Positions 11,724-23,726 of a DNA stretch of 64,000 bases are shown here, piece by piece (position 1 is the first letter of the stretch; the number at the start of each line of letters is the position of its first letter). Source of the DNA: Sorex araneus (Eukaryota > Chordata > Mammalia > Eulipotyphla > Soricidae); assembly GCF_027595985.1 (NCBI RefSeq), contig NC_073311.1, forward strand, positions 50,748,292 to 50,812,291, in the 5' to 3' direction. Under the pieces are notes generated by a model. The model saw nothing but the letters and a program-made list of their open reading frames with translations, did not search any database and was not told the origin of the DNA. Both the position numbers and the translations under genes were made by a program.

Positions 11724-12663
11724 TGTAGGGATCTCAGCAGCCAACCTGAGACTTTGACCAAAACACTGCCCATGAAAGCAAGAGCTGGACCTGTTTACGG
11801 GGGCCCCAGGGCTTGCTCCAGCATTTCACACACAGGCACTCTGGTTGAGAAGACAATGGGAAGAGGGGCATGACAGTTAACATTTGCCTGAGCTAGTTAA
11901 CCCGGCCCTGAGATTGGGGGAATCATTAACTAGCACTGGTACTGAACTTGGCGAGACAAGCGTGATACATGCGTGGAATGCCCCATCTCCCCAAGATTGT
12001 GTGCATAAAAACCCCTGTGTAAAAGTCAATAAACAGAGACTGCTAGACCACCAGACTCCCTCCCTCTCTCTGATCAGTGATGTTCTTTCTCTGTTGCTTT
12101 CTTTTTTTTAATTAATATTTTTTAATTTTATTGAATCACCGTGAGATAGTTACAAGCTTTCACACAATGATCAAACACCCATCTCTCCACCAGTGCACAT
12201 TCCCCACCACCAATATCCCCAGTATATCCCTCCCCTCCCCACCCTCCCCCTGCCTCCATGGCAAACAATATTCCCCGTACTCTCTCTCTACTTTTGGGCA
12301 TTATGGCTTGCAACACAGACACTGAGAGGTCATCATGTTTTTTCCATTATCTACTTTCGGCATGCATCTCCCATCCCGACTTATTCCTCCAGCCATAATT
12401 TTCCTAGTGATCCCTTCTCTATTCCATTTGCCTTCTCCCCTCTGCTCATGAAGCAGGCTTCCAGCTATGGGGCAATCCCCCTGGCCCTTGTATCTACTGT
12501 CTTGGTTTCTTTCTCGGCGGTGGCACAGCAGGAATCCCTCAGTGAGCAGAGGCTTCTCCCCTTCCCACTCCCTCTCACATAGGGAGCAAGTCTGGCAACT
12601 TCGGGGGGAGGGGCGGGGTGTTATATTCTAGTGTGCCGGGGTCGACTGGCCAGGGTCCCAACA
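11724..12663 (+). mobile_element. Solo LTR of an endogenous retrovirus, split by an L1 tail
   Basis: Begins TGTAGGG and ends CCCAACA, flanked by the 6-bp target duplication CTTGAC (11718-11723 and 12664-12669). A TATA-like CATAAAAA lies at 12004-12011 and AATAAA at 12028-12033, so it is sense on plus. Without the nested insert (12104-12501) the LTR is about 540 bp. A 6-bp duplication suits a class II (beta-like) element. No viral coding sequence adjoins it. Confidence 0.8.
12104..12501 (-). mobile_element. L1 3' tail inserted in the LTR
   Basis: Antisense copy of the L1 3' end also seen at 3500-4040, starting with a T-rich tract. Flanked by an imperfect duplication, TTGCTTTCTT and TTGGTTTCTT. 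The LTR therefore predates this insertion. Confidence 0.75.
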
Positions 12664-12719
12664 CTTGACCATTTTTTTTTGTAAAAAGCTAGTGTCCACT
12701 GACTAATAAACACATTTTC

Positions 12720-13190
12720 ATGAATCACGAATCACGAAATCCTGTTTATCATGGATTTCTCGAGTGCTCTCAGTAACATCTCCATTTGTCCTATCCCTGA
12801 GATTTTAGAAGCCTCTCTCCACTCAGCCTTCCCAACAATGCCACATTGGAGGCTCTTTCAGGGTCAGGGTAATGAGATCCAGCTTGTTACTGGCTTTAGC
12901 ATATGAATACACCATGGGAAGCTTGCAAGGCTGTCCCATGTGGGCAGAAAACGCTCAGTAGCTTGCTAGTTTCTTTCAGAGGGAGAAGTAGGTTATAAGA
13001 TATCACGCAGCCACAAAGCAGCCGTGCACTTTTGGGAGCTTGCTTTTAAGTCTCTGGATGTTGGCCATTGATGGGATTACACACACCTGGGTTCCTCTTC
13101 CGGTACCTTCTTGCATGAGGTTTGTCTGAACGTGTGGAGAGGGGCCTTGAGCATGGCTGTGGCTAGGTTCCGGTGGTCTTCGGCCATAAA
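12720..13190 (-). repeat. Family C element
   Basis: Shares long stretches with 42945-43470 and 59820-60375, for example TCTCTGGATGTTGGCC and GAGATTTTAGAAGCCTCTCT. It ends on plus near CTTCGGCCATAA. Same body as SINE-B but with extra internal sequence. Confidence 0.7.
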
Positions 13191-13194
13191 ACAC

Positions 13195-15380
13195 ATTTTA
13201 TCACAAATAAATTTGAATTTGAGCAGTATATAAGATTAATATTTTGTGTTTATTTATCTATAACCTTGTCATGTAATTTATATTGAATTTTAAAGACTAG
13301 CTATTATGAAATGAATATAATTTATTGTAGGTCTTTGACTCATGAGAACTATTTATGTCCTAGTATCAATTACAGGTTATAAAGGACATATCTCCTATCA
13401 CCAAACAGCGCATGAAATGGCCGACATCTTAAAACAGTTGAGTCAGAATCTGACATCCTACTGCAAAGCATATAAAAATATCTCATCTGAACATAGTGAT
13501 TTCAAAAATACATCAGTAAACACATCACATCAATTATGCTCAGGAATTGTATGTAAAAATGCTGTCAAAACTGTACAAAACAACAAGTTGCTAAGTGAAA
13601 TAAGTTTTTCTGCTTCATATAGACTCCTTAGCAAGTGAGAATTCTCCGGTTTTCCCTTTTTTCTCAAAGTATACAAACAAACTATTGAAGCAGGACTAAA
13701 AAATTAACCTTAAGGCAACCATTTACAAATGCTTCTATTAAAATTTTTATTGACCCAGTTTCTTTTTATGATTTTACCTATTATAAATTCAATAAATGTT
13801 TTAGTTACTAGTAAATGAATGGAAACCAGTTCTGCAGTGATGCAGAAAAGTAGACTCCTTACAGATATAGACAAGGTGATACAGGGGAATAGAGACTTTG
13901 CTCATTTGATGACTTCCATTTTGCCTGTTATCTGCAGACAAATAGCATACATAGAGTGTAGTGATGCTTTAAGAAACTTAAGGGTACTTTTTTAAAGCTT
14001 TTAATTCTATCCTACTAAAAATATTTAAAAAGGGAACCAAGATGTGAAAAAAACTGCTCAGTGAAAATTTTGAAGATATTAATCTGTTGTTTTATTATTG
14101 AATATCTCCCAGTGTACAAAGAAGCAATAATTGATTGCTATCTTTGTTTAGAGTTATCAATATTTATCAGTCTACCTATGTGTGAATTGAGAAGGAGTTT
14201 GAGTTTCTGAGTACTCATCAGGACCCATCAATTCAGGACAGACTGAATCACAAAATAGGTAACTGATGAGCATGAACATCTGTTGCTCCCAACGTACCAA
14301 AGTCTGCACATAATTCTTGCAGTTACTCTGAGCTAATATACAACGGTAAATGAAAACTGAACCATCTTTTGTGGGACTGAGGTTGTTTAAATGAACTCTG
14401 GTGTATCAAGTCTATACATGAGAATTTTAATCCATAAACTTTAGTTTATGACTTTGTTATCACCTAATTCACCTATTTCATCCAATAGGAATTTGGTAAA
14501 TTAGTGTGATCTTTTTATATGCTGGTAAATCTGAGCATTTGTACAAAAGTGGCACATTAGGATCTATAATTTCCCCCCTTAATTTTATTCTAATAGTCTC
14601 CAGGGGTAAGATTAAAAACTCTCTAGCCCATTTTCTTTTGTGATTATGAGGCAAATCATTAGTGCCAACACCCAGATAAGCAAACAATGAAAATGTTCTG
14701 ACATTGAACAATGAGAATCCCCTAAGGCTGTGTCTGGCTGCTGGGTCTGTCTCCTCTGGTGGTTCAGCATTTGAGTGTTCCATCATAAAAGTGAAGCAGC
14801 ATCTCTGTAATGCCTATCAGCAAAGATCCTGGCTGGAAAATGACCAGGACCGCTGTCTCCCGATGGTAGAAAACAGCAGAAAACATTTCGTCAATGTTAC
14901 TTAATGCATGTTTGCCTCTAAGAAACCAGCTATTTACTTTCACCCTTAAACTGGACATGTAGTTTTCAGCTCACTGATTTCTCTGTTAAGGACAATTTTT
15001 CAGCTCCCAAGGGTATAGAAACTGCAATATTGGCTAGACCTTCAATATGGAATTTTCTGCCATTCAACTTGTGCCCCTCAAGGGCATTCAACCTACTCCT
15101 CCCCTTACCTTTTAGACTCAGTTCCCTGATTTTACATCTAGCCTTTTTCCCAGGGTAGTAATGAACAGTAACTATTATATATCACAAATTAATAATAATT
15201 ATTATTATATCACAAGAGCTTCAGAGTCACACAATTCTTACAGGAATTCTGGGGAAATTTGAAAGCCAAACACATTTGGGATGCTTGAAAATCAGTCACC
15301 CAACCTTATTTTATTGCTTATACAGATTTTTCTTATAATCTTAAATGAGTGTATGTTTGAACACAAAAAAATAGAAAGTA
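13195..15380. other. Unique sequence, no gene recognised
   Basis: About 2.2 kb with short frames only. I looked for CLEC9A-like lectin exons on minus, expected on this side of CLEC12B, and saw none. Confidence 0.5.
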
Positions 15381-15382
15381 TA

Positions 15383-15570
15383 TCGAGGGGCAGGAGCAAT
15401 TATACAGAGGGCAGGAAATTTCCCATGCACATGGTCAAGAGGGATTTCACCTCTGATATCCAATATAGTCCCCCAAGCACCTTTAGGAGTAATGCCATAG
15501 TGCAGAACCAGGAGTACTTTCTGGGCATAGGTTAGTGTGGCCTAAAGATAAACCCCCCCAAAAAAGTATA
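15383..15570 (+). repeat. SINE-A, old
   Basis: Diverged copy with A-rich end. Confidence 0.5.
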
Positions 15571-15671
15571 TTTGGAAGTCCAGCTATTTAATGACAATAG
15601 CCTCTCCCTACTCCAGCTCACAGGGAACTGGTTTGACCTCAGGCCAAAGTTTTATTTTATTTATTTAACTT

Positions 15672-15836
15672 TAGCATTTTGAGCACACCCAACGATGCTC
15701 AGGGGTTACTCCTGACTCTGCACTCAGGAATTACTCCTGGCGGTGCTCCAGAAATCCTATGGGATGCCAGGGATCAAACCCGGATTGGAGTGAGCAAGGC
15801 AAACACCTTCTGCACAGGACTATAACTCTGGCCCCA
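15672..15836 (-). repeat. SINE-A
   Basis: Moderately conserved, abutting the antisense L1. Confidence 0.75.
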
Positions 15837-16183
15837 GTATTGTTTTAAAATTAGTTATTCTTAGTTATAGGCAACATGATTTACAAAACTGTTAGTGATA
15901 GGGGTCCATGCATACAATGTCTCAGTACTACACCTTCTACCAGTGTGTACCCAATCCCTCAATCTACCCTTAACCCTCAATCCTCCCCCAGGCTAGACTC
16001 ATTGTGAAGACCAGTTCTCAGGTTTCACAGTTTGGGGCCTCTTGCTGTTCCCCTTGCAGGTCGCTTTGTATCCCATGAATGAGACATAGTTCTGTGTCTG
16101 TCCTTCTCCTCCTGACTTCACTCAGTCTGCTGCTCTCCAGATTCAACCACAGAGCAGTGAACTGCACGATTTTCTCTTTCTTG

Positions 16184-16649
16184 TGTTAGGGGTGGCAGAT
16201 CTCTGCCCGGGGGAGGTTCGGAGAGACAAAAGAACAAAACCAAGACAACTCTTTCTGCAAATGCATGGGGTTTATTTAAGCCAATATAGCTATATTGGGA
16301 CCTTCAATTGTGCCTCAATAGCGTGGTATAACCAAAGGTCCCAAACTCAAAAAGCTAGCTGTTTTTATACCCTTCTGGGGGGAGAAATGAAAATCTCACA
16401 TATCAAAGGGAATCACATAGGTCACTTAATTTGCATATCTAAACATTTGTTGACTGTTAACTATTTCCCTGCAAATGTTTGCCTATAGTTCCTAGGGCAG
16501 TTTGTTGGCCCATTTGGTGACAGAGTCCTGCCCAGCGGTAGGTCCTGAAGACATCTTTCAAAGCAGTCAAGTAGTTACAAAGGGCAACTTCAGCGGTTAA
16601 CCCTTAACCTGCCCTTCAGTTCTTGACTCTTAACTTGCCCTCCTCTTCA
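16184..16649 (-). mobile_element. Solo LTR inside an L1 fragment
   Basis: Starts TGTTAGG and ends TTCA, flanked by 4-bp duplications CTTG (16180-16183, 16650-16653). On the minus strand a TATAAAAA box (16362-16369) precedes AATAAA (16271-16276) by about 90 nt. The octamer ATGCAAAT is seen on minus near 16431. A 4-bp duplication suits a class I (gamma-like) element. The L1 sequence resumes on the other side. Confidence 0.8.
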
Positions 16650-16757
16650 CTTGTAGCCTAGAAGTACTCCATTGTGTGTATGTGCACATGCATATTCCAC
16701 AGTTTCATTAACCATTAATTTGTTCTTTTATTTTTTTTATTTCATTATCCATTCATT

Positions 16758-17012
16758 TGGGCTGTAGTGATAGCACAGCAGTAGGGCGTTTGCCTTGCAT
16801 GTATCCAACCCGGGTTCAATTCCTCTGCCCCTCTCAGAGAGCCCGGTAAGCTACCGAGAGTATCTCGTCTGCACAGCAGAGCCTGGCAAGCTACCCGTGG
16901 TATATTTGATATGCAAAAAAACAGTAACAAGTCTCACAATGGAGACATGTTACTGGTGCCCACTCGAGCAACTCGATGAGCAACAGGATGACAGTGACAG
17001 TGATACAGTGAT
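16758..17012 (+). repeat. SINE-B inside L1
   Basis: Full head to ACAGTGATACAGTG tail. Short duplication TTCATTTG flanks it. Confidence 0.85.
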
Positions 17013-17419
17013 TCTTTCATTTGTTTTTTTTAAATTTTTTTGAGTGGAGCAAAATAACTTTGATTGAAAGAAATTTATTTAGAAGTAGGGGAGGCAAGAG
17101 AAGGGAAGTCTATGTGTTGAAAAGAGAACACAGTTTTTTCCAGGGTGTTAAAAATGAGAGGAGAGATGTACATGTTCAAAAACAATTAAAAAAAAAAAAC
17201 ATGGGCTCGAAAAGCAAGCAAGCAAGAAAACAATCCTATCCAGTCATCTATTCTGATACACTTGGATTATTTCCAGATTTGAGTTATTGTGAATAGTGCT
17301 GCAATAAACAAAGGAGTACAAATGTCTTTTTTTTTTTTTTGTATACAGTTTCAGGGCCCCTAGATGCACAACGTGGATGCTAGGTCTTATGGAAGTGGTT
17401 TTTAAGCTTAGCTTTGCGT

Positions 17420-18866
17420 TAAAGCTACGTGAATCACTTTAGTGAAGTTTGTTTGTTTTCTAGGGCTAACTATACTCCTAATCAATCAAAGCAGACTGTT
17501 ATGAGATGGGATGATCCCAGACATAAGTATTTCTTCAAAGTCCCTCAATATAATTTTAGTGCACAGCTATATTGAGGACTACCACCTCAAGCCAGACAGG
17601 TCGAAAGGCAGATCATCTGTCTATCCTGATCTTCCCAATCAATCCCCTCATACAGGTTGAAATAAAGTGGCTAGGATTTTTAAGTACATTTTTTTCTGAA
17701 TTTTCACCTGCCCTAACCTAACTTCTTGCACGCAAATTAACTTTGCTCTTATTGCAGGAAGTCATTCAGTGACCTGATGGATAAATTAACTAACTTTTTG
17801 TAGATTTTATTTTGCAATATATATCTAAAATTAATAATTGTATACCTTCACATAATATAATGGTATATGCATATTTTATCTTAGTAAACTTTATATAAGA
17901 TTTTAAAAAATCGTCCCATTTAATGCCAGTGGGTGGTTCTAGCTGGGCATCATTTTCTCTGGAAGTCATGTCTGAACATGTCACACCCAGACTGGGTTAA
18001 TAAGCATGGGTTAATAACAACTGCTTAAGCTTACAGATGCCCCAGTCCTTCCCTCCAGTTATCCTGATTCTGGAGATCTGACACAGAGATCAAGGAACTG
18101 TATATATAAGGAACTATTTATGTAATTCTGATGTGAAGGAAATTTTGGAAATTCCATATTCAAGGGGGAAAAAATAGTATCCAAAGCAAGTGAGAAACAT
18201 GGTCTTTCCCTAGAAATTCTGTGTGTGTGTGTGTCTGTGTGTGTGTGCAAGCGAGCTAGAGAGGGAAAGAGAGAGAGAGAGAGAGAGAGATAACAAAAGA
18301 GAGACAGACGACAGACAGAATTTCAATAATTGTGACTGGCTGTAGGGTGAATTTGGAAAGATACAGAGAAGCAGATCAATATTCCTAGGCTACAGCATGT
18401 TTTAGTAAAATTATCCTAAAGGAAAGAGGTATACATTTTTCTGGTATAAATGGTTATTCTGTATGAAACTCTTCAGATTCCCTTAGTGGAGGCTTCCAGG
18501 GAAAAGCAAGAAAGCATATTAACAGGGAGAATTAGATCAACAAACTGTTGATCTAATCCAATTCCAGAATTACTCAAGGTCAGAAACAAACATTTTCCTT
18601 TAGCAAGCATAAAATTTAGAGTGTAGAAGAGGTAGGGAGAATTAAGTGGTATGGGAACAAAGTAATCAATAAAGCTATTTTAATTATTAATAGCAGATTT
18701 TTCTGTGGTCAGAAGAATAAAAGAAGAAATCATCTTTCCCATGAGAATAGAGAATCCCAGATGTGTGGGAGTCAGCTGCAGTGTTCCTTTAGTGGAAAAT
18801 TTTATCTTTGTGATAAATTAAAGGACAGTGAGCAGAATTCTTAAGAGAAGTGGAAATAAACTTGCT
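17420..18866. other. Unique sequence
   Basis: Only the microsatellites at 18216-18300 stand out. Confidence 0.5.
18216..18300 (+). repeat. (TG)n and (GA)n microsatellites
   Basis: TG run at 18222-18246, GA run at 18268-18290. Confidence 0.9.
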
Positions 18867-19039
18867 TTTTTTTTTTTTTTTTGGGTCACACCTGGCGATG
18901 CACAGAGGTTACTCCTGGCTCTGCACTCAGGAATTACTCCTGGCGGTGCTCAGGGGACCATATGGGATGCTGGGAATCGAACCCGGGTCGTCCGCGTGCA
19001 AGGCAAACGCCCTACCCGCTGTGCTATCACTCCAGCCCC
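18867..19039 (-). repeat. SINE-A, young
   Basis: Little diverged, poly(T) on plus, A and B boxes intact. Flanked by AAACTTGCTTTT. Confidence 0.9.
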
Positions 19040-19597
19040 TAAACTTGCTTTTAAAAGCCATGCAATATTAATTCAGTTTTATGAAATTTGGTAAAGCCGG
19101 CTCAACTTGAAATATAATCCAATGTTTCTCTGTGTTAAAAATGTTGTGCTTAAAAGACCTTTCTATTCTCAACTTTTATTAAGTATTTCTATCAGATTTT
19201 AATTCTTTTTTGCCTTAGGTTTTCTGTTAGTATATACACGAATGTGTTGTTTTGTTCAGTTTTAAACCATTAGAGAAAAATAAGCTAGTAGGCACAAAAA
19301 TCTTTTTCCAAAGAACTGTCAAAGTATTTTGAAACACAACTGACTTTGAACTGGAACCAGGTCAGTTTTTCTAGTAAATTCTGGATTTCTCACAGAACCA
19401 AATCAGTCTAGCATTCTCCTTAATCTACACATAACTACAATTGTATGAGGAGAAAACTTTACAACACACTCTTTACCAATAAATTGAAATCAGTAACACT
19501 ATCCCAGAAATACTCTTGAACTCTAAATATAAGTTTAGCATCTAATGTGCAGGGGTACTGATACACTATTTTAAAAGTTCTGAAAGAGATATCAGTT

Positions 19598-19782
19598 CTA
19601 GGAGCTGGAGCAATAGCACAGCGGGTAAGTTGTTTGCCTTGCATGCGCCCGATCTGGGTTCGATTCCCAGCATCCCATATGGTCTCCCGAGCACTACCAG
19701 GTGTAATTCCTGAGTGCATGAGCCAGTGTAATTCCTGTGCATTGCCGGGTGTGACACAAAAAGCAAATTAAAAAAAAAAAAG
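19598..19782 (+). repeat. SINE-A
   Basis: Intact boxes and an A12-type tail. Confidence 0.85.
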
Positions 19783-21120
19783 TTCCAAAGTATTCATGTT
19801 TTCAAGTAATTTATTAGGCATTTACTGAAGGAAATAAATTGTCAATGATAAGACAATCAAATCAGGGGTTTGATGGGTGCTTGAGAGGTAAAAGAGGTAA
19901 AAAGAGGTAAAAGAAATCAGGCCTGATCTCCACCCAGATTCAGGCTCTTATTTTTATGTACCAGAAAAGACTTTCCAGAGAAGATGTAAAATGAAATAAA
20001 ATCATTTTATTTCAGGAATGTAAGAGAGACAAGAGAGCCCCAAGGTATAGGGAAACTGGTCTAAAACAGAGCCTCCCGGATGCTTTGGGAAGCTGATTAA
20101 GGGGGATTTTTGACTGACATTCTCAGCATGGCTGAGGTCACTGCTAGGGGCTGTCAAGGAGAAGGAGTCTTAGTCTTGGGGTTTCTTTGTTCCCTGCGTC
20201 TCGGTGATCTCTGCACAGAGGCTGATTTTCTCCTGGAGTTAGCAGCAAGGATGACTTTTCAGAGTATATATCGTATGTATGTCTCCAAGTGATTTAAATC
20301 GTTTATAGCTCACCTATCATTTCTTGGTTGTTTTACGGGCTTTTGTCTCGCCTTGAAATTTAGAATTAAGAAGTCCCCTACTGAAACTGCCTCCTTGTTA
20401 ATTAATCAGCTGGACGTGAGTAATTTCAATCAGTGAGCTGAGAATTCTAACCGATGAGCTACAAGTTACCTAAATCTTAAAGATCCATTAACAGAGAGGT
20501 GGGGCCAAGTTCCTTTGCAGGTGTCAGGCTCATACATAGCTGGGACACAGTGGTAGAGAGTGTCTAACCCTTGGCTAAAATACTATGATGCTTCAAAATC
20601 ATTTTATAAAGTCTTCTCCAGCCACCAAGATTTCCCACATTGAAAGCCTCCAAACCTCAAAGAGGTCTGGTAAATATTACATGAGGCTGTTTTGGACTTC
20701 TTCCCTCCTTCTAGTGGTGTGGCCTGTGTGTGAGTAACTGGTTTTAATATTTAAGCATCACCTGAAGCACTCATGCCTTTGTAATAACAGAGCAACAAAA
20801 TAGCCTTTCACTGGGGAGTGAGAGGGGGCTGGGAGATGAGTGAAATGATTCTCAGCCTGGCCCTCAGCAACCATTCATGTGCTCTAGACCTTCGAGAAAT
20901 TTCCCACCCACCTGCCCCTAACCTAACCCAGCAATTATTTAAGGCTGAATAAAAAGAACATTAGCTCAGAAGGCGTCAGAAGTTGGCATGAGGGGCATTC
21001 TGCAAAGCAAGCTGATTGGCCTAATAGCTGATACCTTAAATACAGTCACTAATATTTTAGGGTCTCTCCTCCTGAGCTGAGTCTCAAGTCTCTTCTTTGT
21101 ACATTTGGAAGAAGCCTTTG
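19783..21120. other. CLEC12B 3' flank, may include its 3' UTR
   Basis: No close AATAAA on minus. The first is at 20007-20012, within a 9-bp-arm palindrome (20001 region). No repeat recognised. Confidence 0.4.
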
Positions 21121-21271
21121 TTAATCCAGATTTTCAGGCTTCACTAAAGGAGCTGTCTGCTCACAGATCCAAGAAATTTCAGCACTGCAGCGAGAAATAA
21201 AAATCTTCCCATTTTGAAAATAGGCACATCTCTGGGTTTCATCAGTCGAGCCATAATCTGCAGCATTAAAT
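21121..21271 (-). CDS. CLEC12B: CLEC12B coding exon 6 (lectin-like domain, C-terminus)
   Basis: A 151-nt coding part: 1 base completing Ile227, 49 codons and TAA. Acceptor CTTTCAG. It encodes RCAYFQNGKIFISRCSAEIS, then WICEQ and a short tail ending ENLD. Both conserved C-terminal cysteine pairs are complete. Too short for a simple ORF scan; found by matching the expected family ending. Confidence 0.95.
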
Positions 21272-23649
21272 CTGAAAGCGAACCAAAAGAAAGTTCATTC
21301 TAAATCTTACATTGGAGATTTGATCACAACCTAATGTTCTGTTACTCCCCCAAAAAACATCACGAATGTTGGAGAGACATCACCTCAAAACTCCCAAATC
21401 CCACAAACTGGCCTATCTGAATTCTATATTTCAAGTTACTAATGATGCCAGGGTCCTGAGAGAGAGATAGGGGTTAAGGCACTTGCCTGGCAAACAATGA
21501 GCCCCACATTTATTCCCAGAACTGCATGTGGTGCCCTGAGCACTCCCAAGTGTGATTCCTGAGTATAGAACCACAAGTAGTAGCCCCTGAGCACGACTGG
21601 TTGCTTCCCCTACACACACACAAAAACAAACAAACAAACAAAAAGTAATCATGATCCCAGGTAGAATTACATAAGACGAACTATGTAAGATAAGTTCTTA
21701 GAATTTGTCTTCTTCTATTAGCATGAAAAACTACCAAGACAGATTGTATTTGTTTTGTTTTGTTTCAGGCTCCTGCCCTGCCATGCTCGGCGCTTACCCT
21801 TGGCTTTGCCTTTAGAAATCACTCCTGTTGAACTCACGGGACCAAATGTGGTGCCCTGGGATCAAACTCAAGCGAGCCACATGCAAGGCAAGCACCCCGC
21901 CCACTATACTTCTCCCCAACCCAGGAGGATGATATTACATGTGCTATAATGTCTTTAATTTGGGGATTTAAGAAAACTGAAGCCATATTTTAAGCAATCA
22001 TGTAAAAAGTTACTACATTTGACAATGTGCAGATATCGTGTATGTTTATACACAGTTTATGGGTGCGGGGAGGGGAGAAAGGACAAGGCAGAGGTTAAGA
22101 GAAGAGGAAGAATGGCACAGCTGTGGTTCTGCTGTTGGTACTTCTTCCTTCTACTAAGGAGATGCTCTTAAATCATGTCTAGAAGTATAGGTTTTGCAGG
22201 TATTAATAATTCACCGTTTGCCCCAATTTGCTTTTCCCAAATGATCTGCCTTGTATTTTGACATCATGTTCTTGCAGAGGGCTGGGCTTGCTAAATCTGT
22301 TGGTATAAGAGTGACCTTCAGAGGTGCCTTTACTCCTCAGAAGTGACCTTGTGATCCAAAGTTCAGTTTTGCTGAGCAGGACATTTGACTGAGCAGAACA
22401 CTGTTCGCTCAGAGTTTGCATATTCCATCCTTGTGGAGGGAACCATCTCCTTCCGCTTGACCGAAAGTGGATTGAGGGACGAGGGATGATGGAAATTATG
22501 TTGGAAATAAGTCCACTCAACATCCTGTCAACCCTCAGGCAGCAGTCATGCCTAGCATAAATTTGTAGTCATGCCACGGCCACTTTTGCTATGATTATAA
22601 GAAAGAAATCTTTATTGTTGTTTTCTTATCACTCCGAGTATGCTTTCTGCTATTATTATTTGCATGAAATAAGCCTGGTAGATTCCATATAAGTTCTAGA
22701 ATGATTAGATACTGTGCAGCAACTCATTGGTATTAAGTAGAAAAAGTAATGATGAAGCTCTTGGAACAAGATAAGGTTTTATCACCAGGGAAACAGCTCA
22801 AAGTGCTGAGCACAGAGTTTGCTTGCAGAAGGCCTGGGTTCCAATCCCAGCACTACATGGGAGCCTAAACAACTCCAGAAGTGACCCCTGGTCACTGCAG
22901 ATGTGATCCAAAAACAGAAACAAAGAAAAAAACAAGAGATAAGGTGCATGTAGGGAGAAAAAGTACACACAGTTTGATGTTTAAGGAATTTTCTGTATTA
23001 TAAGTACAGTATCTTTGCCAGATATTGTGACAATAAATTTGCTATGTCATAGGCACATTATCTTTGACAGAAGTTAGCAACTTAAATAAAGTCTGTGTAA
23101 ACTCTGACAATGTTAATTAAAGAGCAAAATAGGGTGAGTCAGAGGAACAAATAACTCAATGGAGGAGGCCTAGAGGAAAAATATGAATATATATGTATAT
23201 ATACAACCATAAAGGAGGTAATTATCTAAAATTTTATATAATAGAAAGATACTATAGTTTACATTAAAAGTGAATATAGAGGCTAGAGAGATAGTATAAT
23301 GGATAAAACTCCTGTCTTGCAAGTATGTGGCTGTCCCAGGTTTGATCCTGGACACCCCATACCGTTTCCTGAGACCCACCAGACACGATGCTTAAGCACA
23401 GAGCCAGGACTAAGCCTGAGCACTGCTGGGTGTGACGTAAACAAACAAAGCAAAAAATACTTAATACAATAGTGCCATTGTACTGTAACTGTGATGAGGG
23501 ATGTTTCTAAAAATACTTGATTTTTTAGTACCTACGAGATCCGGGGGGCAAAATTATATGCCACTTTGAATATTTTTAATTGACACTTTTTCCCTCGCAG
23601 CCTTAGTTACAAAGATTAAAGACTTTAAACTCTCTAACTTGACAAACAA

Positions 23650-23726
<77 letters not shown>

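Larger units (their letters stand above)
15840..17420 (-). mobile_element. L1 3' region, antisense, interrupted by LTR and SINE-B
   Basis: Pieces at 15840-16180, 16654-16750 and 17230-17420 fit a typical antisense L1 3' region in order, for example TAGAAGTACTCCATTGTGTG and TATTGTGAATAGTGCTGCAA. The LTR at 16184-16649 and the SINE-B at 16758-17012 split it. 17013-17230 is low-complexity or unassigned. Confidence 0.7.

Noticed and set aside
13342-13638. 98-codon frame with several sequons, considered as a receptor stalk
   Set aside because: No flanking exon, no match to CLEC12A or CLEC9A stalks, no splice logic.
14478-14958. Overlapping frames on both strands near 14.7 kb
   Set aside because: No domain recognised. 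The Cys spacing does not fit a lectin-like domain.
18867-19039. tRNA gene (A box and B box present here and in other SINE copies)
   Set aside because: The boxes belong to SINE heads followed by SINE bodies and A tails. No cloverleaf with an acceptor stem was found.
1-21000. Search for CLEC9A on the minus strand left of CLEC12B
   Set aside because: Human gene order predicts it on this side, but no lectin-like exon, WIC-type ending or ITAM-like start was recognised. It probably lies beyond the window.
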